A stretch of 32,777 nt of DNA from contig NZ_RPOI01000013.1 of the NCBI RefSeq assembly GCF_003818115.1, forward strand, positions 1 to 32,777. The letters run 5' to 3'. This document shows positions 32,770-32,777 of the stretch, one piece after another (positions within the stretch are counted from its first letter, which is position 1; each line of letters starts with the position of its first letter). The DNA is from Citrobacter youngae (GTDB lineage: Bacteria; Pseudomonadota; Gammaproteobacteria; Enterobacterales; Enterobacteriaceae). The notes under the pieces are model-generated. The model searched no databases. It had not been told where the DNA came from and worked only from the letters and a program-made list of their open reading frames with translations. Position numbers and translations under genes: made by a program.

Positions 32770-32777
32770 AAATTGAA
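32770..32777 (+). rRNA. 16S rRNA, first 8 bases
   Basis: The window ends in AAATTGAA, the first eight bases of mature enterobacterial 16S rRNA (next would come GAGTTTGATC). Its position after purH suggests the rrnE operon of the E. coli naming. Confidence 0.85.

Overview
The window is a core chromosomal segment of a member of the Enterobacteriaceae. Gene order (tufB, secE-nusG, rplKAJL-rpoBC, thiCEFSGH, rsd, nudC-hemE-nfi-yjaG-hupA, yjaH, zraP/zraSR, purHD, rrn) and near-identical protein lengths match Escherichia coli and its relatives. Amino-acid differences spread through RpoB and the contents of the rpoC-thiH gap argue that it is not E. coli itself. Citrobacter, Enterobacter, Kluyvera and related genera are possible; I cannot fix the genus by eye.

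Region 1 (1-13093, + strand) is the transcription and translation block. It holds the 3' half of tufB, then secE-nusG, rplKA, rplJL and rpoBC. Its known control devices are visible: the L1 operator in the rplK leader, the long L10 leader, the rplL-rpoB attenuator and the rpoC terminator. The PL11 promoter, and probably PL10, lie inside inverted repeats.

Region 2 (13094-15213) is the accessory part. A REP-like sequence is followed by a minus-strand pair encoding orphan lactose/cellobiose-family PTS EIIB and EIIA, with a CRP-like site and a LacI/GalR-family operator upstream. Next come about 0.9 kb with no convincing gene but with a strong promoter candidate and an intrinsic terminator (possible untranslated RNA). 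Last is a CspA-family cold-shock gene with a cspA-type long leader. In E. coli this interval holds htrC instead.

Region 3 (15214-20767, - strand) is the thiCEFSGH operon under a TPP riboswitch, with overlapping or nearly abutting cistrons making the thiazole and pyrimidine halves of thiamin and joining them.

Region 4 (20823-25773) holds rsd (sigma-70 sequestration), nudC (NAD-RNA decapping), hemE (heme), nfi (endonuclease V), yjaG, hupA (HU-alpha) and the lipoprotein gene yjaH, whose 5' end contains the hupA terminator.

Region 5 (25835-29259) is the zinc and envelope-stress module: zraP divergent from zraSR, with two sigma-54 promoters and two mirror-image ZraR boxes between them. Region 6 (29256-32273) is purHD on the minus strand with a PurR operator. 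The window closes (32431-32777) with rrn promoters P1 and P2, boxB/boxA and the first 8 bases of 16S rRNA.

I found no insertion sequence, prophage, CRISPR array or tRNA. The most interesting material is region 2.
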